NCBI GenBank assembly: GCA_021772615.1 | Contig: JAJFLQ010000174.1 | Coordinates: 1-64,000 of the forward strand | Length of the DNA stretch: 64,000 bases | Reading direction: 5' to 3' | Origin: Verrucomicrobiota bacterium | Lineage (GTDB): Bacteria; Verrucomicrobiota; Lentisphaeria; JABSQK01; JAJFLO01 | Shown here: in pieces, positions 61,994 to 64,000 of the stretch | Position numbering within the stretch: position 1 is the first letter of the stretch | Layout: each line of letters begins with the position of its first letter | The notes under the pieces: model-generated | Database searches by the model: none | Told to the model about the DNA's origin: nothing | What the model saw: the letters and a program-made list of their open reading frames with translations, nothing else | Translations under genes and position numbers: made by a program

Positions 61994-64000
61994 ATGAAAG
62001 CGATTGTATGTGCCTATCACAATATTGGATGCGCCGGCATCAATGCGGTATTGCATTGCGGTTTTGAGGTGCTGGCCGTATTTACCCACCTCGACCGGGC
62101 AGACGAAGATGTCTGGTTCGATTCCGTGGCGGAACTGGCTGCATCGAGAGATATACCGGTTTACGCTCCCGACGACCTGAATCATCCGCTCTGGGTAAAG
62201 CGAATCGCCGAGCTTTCTCCGGACATTCTGTTTTCGTTCTACTATCGCCGGATGATCAAAAAACCAATCCTGAATATTCCGCCCGTCGGCTGCCTGAATC
62301 TCCATGGATCGCTGTTGCCGGCTTACCGCGGCCGCTGTCCAATAAACTGGGTGCTGGTGAACGGCGAAAAGGAGACGGGCGTCACGCTGCATTATATGAC
62401 GCCGCGCCCGGATGATGGCGACATCGTGTGCCAGAAAAAGATCGCCATATCTCCAGACGACACCGCCTTTACACTAAACGCGAAAGCGGTCGAGGCATCG
62501 TCCACAATGCTGGCCGAATACCTCCCTCGCATCGTGTCCGGAACCGCGGAACGGCGACCGCAGGAACATTCGCATGCATCGTATTTCGGTGGTCGCCGTC
62601 CGGACGACGGCGAGATCGACTGGCGCCAGAACGCCGCGGCTATCCGCAATCTCGTTCGCGCCGTGACCCGGCCGTACCCCGGCGCGTTCAGCTACCGGGG
62701 CGATCTCAAGTGCTTATTCTGGAGCGTCTCGGTGGTCCATCGCGATTGCCTGGGGGTAGCGCCCGGCACGGTTATCTCGACCAGTCCGCTGATTGTATCA
62801 TGTGCCGAAGGGGCATTGCAGGTAGACTATGCGCAGACCGAGAACGGCATTTATGTGACCGGTTGTCAGTTGGCCGGCGATCTCAATCTCGCTCCGGGAA
62901 TGGTGTTTGGCAAAAATGCGACCAGACGGCTGGATCTGGTCCGGAAAAAGACGGTGCTTATTCTCGGTGTGAACGGATTTATCGGCAGTGCATTGGCCGA
63001 GCGCCTGTTGGCCGACGGATCCTATGTTGTTCACGGGATGGACCTGTATTCCAACTATATCACACACCTGAAAGGGCGGAATAATTTCTTTTTTAATGAA
63101 GGTGATATATCCATTCATCGTGAATGGATCGAGTACCACGTTCGAAAGTGCGATATCGTTATACCTCTAATCGCGATAGCGACGCCGATCGAGTACGTGC
63201 GCAACCCGATTGGCGTTTTTGAGCTGGATTTCGAGGAGAATCTGCGCGTGATCCGGTATTGCGTAAAGTACAATAAACGGATCATATTTCCCTCGACTTC
63301 CGAGGTTTACGGGATGTCTCCGGACGACGACTTTGACGAGGATAGTACGTTCTTGACGCTCGGACCGATACGGATGCAGAGGTGGATCTATTCGTGCATC
63401 AAGCAACTTCTTGATCGCGTCATCTGGGCCTACGGCCAAAAGGAGGGACTGCAATTTACCTTGTTCAGGCCGTTTAACTGGATCGGCCCGCGACTCGACA
63501 GCCTTCAATCGGCCCGAATCGGCAGTTCTCGGGCGATTACCCAACTGATCGTAAATCTGGTCGACGGTACTCCGATACAGTTGATCGACGGCGGCAACCA
63601 GAAACGATGCTTTACGGATGTTGAAGACGGCGTTGAATGTCTGTTTCGCATCATCGAAAACAACGACGGCGTTTGCGATGGCGAGATTATCAATATTGGC
63701 AACCCGGACAACGAATTCAGCATAAAGGAATTGGCAAACCTGCTGGTAGAAACATTCGATCAGCACCCGCTACGCGCGAAGTTTCCCCGCTTTGCCGGCA
63801 TGAAGGAGGTTGAAAGCAGCATGTATTACGGCGCCGGCTACCAGGACATACAGCACCGACGGCCGAGTATCCGAAATGCGCGGCGCCTGCTCGATTGGAA
63901 GCCGACGCAGCCCATGGCGCATTCGGTGAAAGTAACACTCGATTTTTTCCTGCGGAACCCCGTCGAAAGCTCGTTTCCTAACGCATTAGAGGTAGAGGCT
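61994..64000 (+). CDS. arnA: Bifunctional Ara4N enzyme ArnA, open at the window end
   Basis: 669 codons without a stop to the window edge; E. coli ArnA is about 660 aa, so nearly all is present, with some C-terminal extension. The N-terminal formyltransferase has NLHGSLLPAYRGRCPINW (Asn and His of the active site) and RPDDGDIV (Asp). The decarboxylase half begins at about residue 318 with ILGVNGFIGSALAERLL, then PSTSEVYGM (Ser), YSCIKQLL (the Tyr-X3-Lys pair) and IQHRRPSIRNARRLLDW (the Arg of the C-terminal site). Both activities should be intact: UDP-GlcA to the 4-keto pentose, and formylation of UDP-Ara4N. No ArnD, ArnT or ArnEF is visible before the edge. Confidence 0.92.
   Translation, partial: MKAIVCAYHNIGCAGINAVLHCGFEVLAVFTHLDRADEDVWFDSVAELAASRDIPVYAPDDLNHPLWVKRIAELSPDILFSFYYRRMIKKPILNIPPVGCLNLHGSLLPAYRGRCPINWVLVNGEKETGVTLHYMTPRPDDGDIVCQKKIAISPDDTAFTLNAKAVEASSTMLAEYLPRIVSGTAERRPQEHSHASYFGGRRPDDGEIDWRQNAAAIRNLVRAVTRPYPGAFSYRGDLKCLFWSVSVVHRDCLGVAPGTVISTSPLIVSCAEGALQVDYAQTENGIYVTGCQLAGDLNLAPGMVFGKNATRRLDLVRKKTVLILGVNGFIGSALAERLLADGSYVVHGMDLYSNYITHLKGRNNFFFNEGDISIHREWIEYHVRKCDIVIPLIAIATPIEYVRNPIGVFELDFEENLRVIRYCVKYNKRIIFPSTSEVYGMSPDDDFDEDSTFLTLGPIRMQRWIYSCIKQLLDRVIWAYGQKEGLQFTLFRPFNWIGPRLDSLQSARIGSSRAITQLIVNLVDGTPIQLIDGGNQKRCFTDVEDGVECLFRIIENNDGVCDGEIINIGNPDNEFSIKELANLLVETFDQHPLRAKFPRFAGMKEVESSMYYGAGYQDIQHRRPSIRNARRLLDWKPTQPMAHSVKVTLDFFLRNPVESSFPNALEVEA

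Noticed and set aside
61436..62392. 318-codon minus-strand frame opposite arnC and arnA
   Set aside because: Both plus-strand genes are clear by catalytic motifs, and the minus-strand product is His/Arg-rich without any pattern.

Overview
The window looks like the chromosome of a Gram-negative bacterium. It has TolC/RND efflux systems, lipid A-type Ara4N genes, periplasmic Tat substrates and type IV pilus genes. Housekeeping genes are arranged unlike Proteobacteria: dnaN-recF-alaS without dnaA, gyrB-gyrA at a distance, a c-di-AMP cyclase with a YbbR partner, and a short AlaS without its C-terminal domain. I suspect a PVC-like or candidate-phylum bacterium, but the sequence alone does not settle this. 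No rRNA, tRNA, CRISPR array or intact insertion sequence was seen.

Layout. 0-8.6 kb: metal resistance. An ACR3 arsenite exporter converges on a minus-strand operon of ArsR/CadC-type regulator, TolC-like channel, small Cys/His-rich exported protein, RND adaptor carrying the same Cys/His modules, and CusA/CzcA-type pump. 8.9-15.4 kb: methyltransferase, thioredoxin-like protein, alaS, recF, dnaN, an AT-rich intergenic region that may hold an origin, and a GmhA-like isomerase. 15.6-28.5 kb: pilT-pilC, a decayed gene, cdaR-cdaA-hpt, a cysteine desulfurase, queE, queD, a pair of similarly built coiled-coil membrane proteins, a transglutaminase-like TPR protein and pyrC. 28.7-36.1 kb: gyrB, gyrA, cmk, a thioesterase and a family 4-type uracil-DNA glycosylase.

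36.4-45.8 kb: a respiratory cluster on the plus strand. It contains a membrane-anchored six-haem cytochrome c, a NapA-like molybdoenzyme, NapG-like and NapH-like proteins, a small periplasmic protein, a second larger polyferredoxin membrane protein and a second Tat-type ferredoxin. It looks like a periplasmic nitrate reductase with an unusual electron-supply chain and no recognisable NapB or NapC. A 176-bp palindromic element lies inside it and a half copy lies just after it.

45.8-64 kb: accessory region. It begins with a collapsed toxin-antitoxin remnant. Then come a Nif11-type leader peptide gene with an apparent frameshift, a DUF3326-like protein and a two-module NRPS (A-PCP-C-A-PCP, no thioesterase) ended by a clear terminator. 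Next is a second TolC-MFP-RND efflux operon, followed by arnB-arnC-arnA, with arnA still open at the window end. Leader peptide, DUF3326, NRPS, export and envelope modification together could be one peptide-production, export and self-protection locus. That is the most interesting hypothesis here, and it rests on gene order rather than on any demonstrated link.
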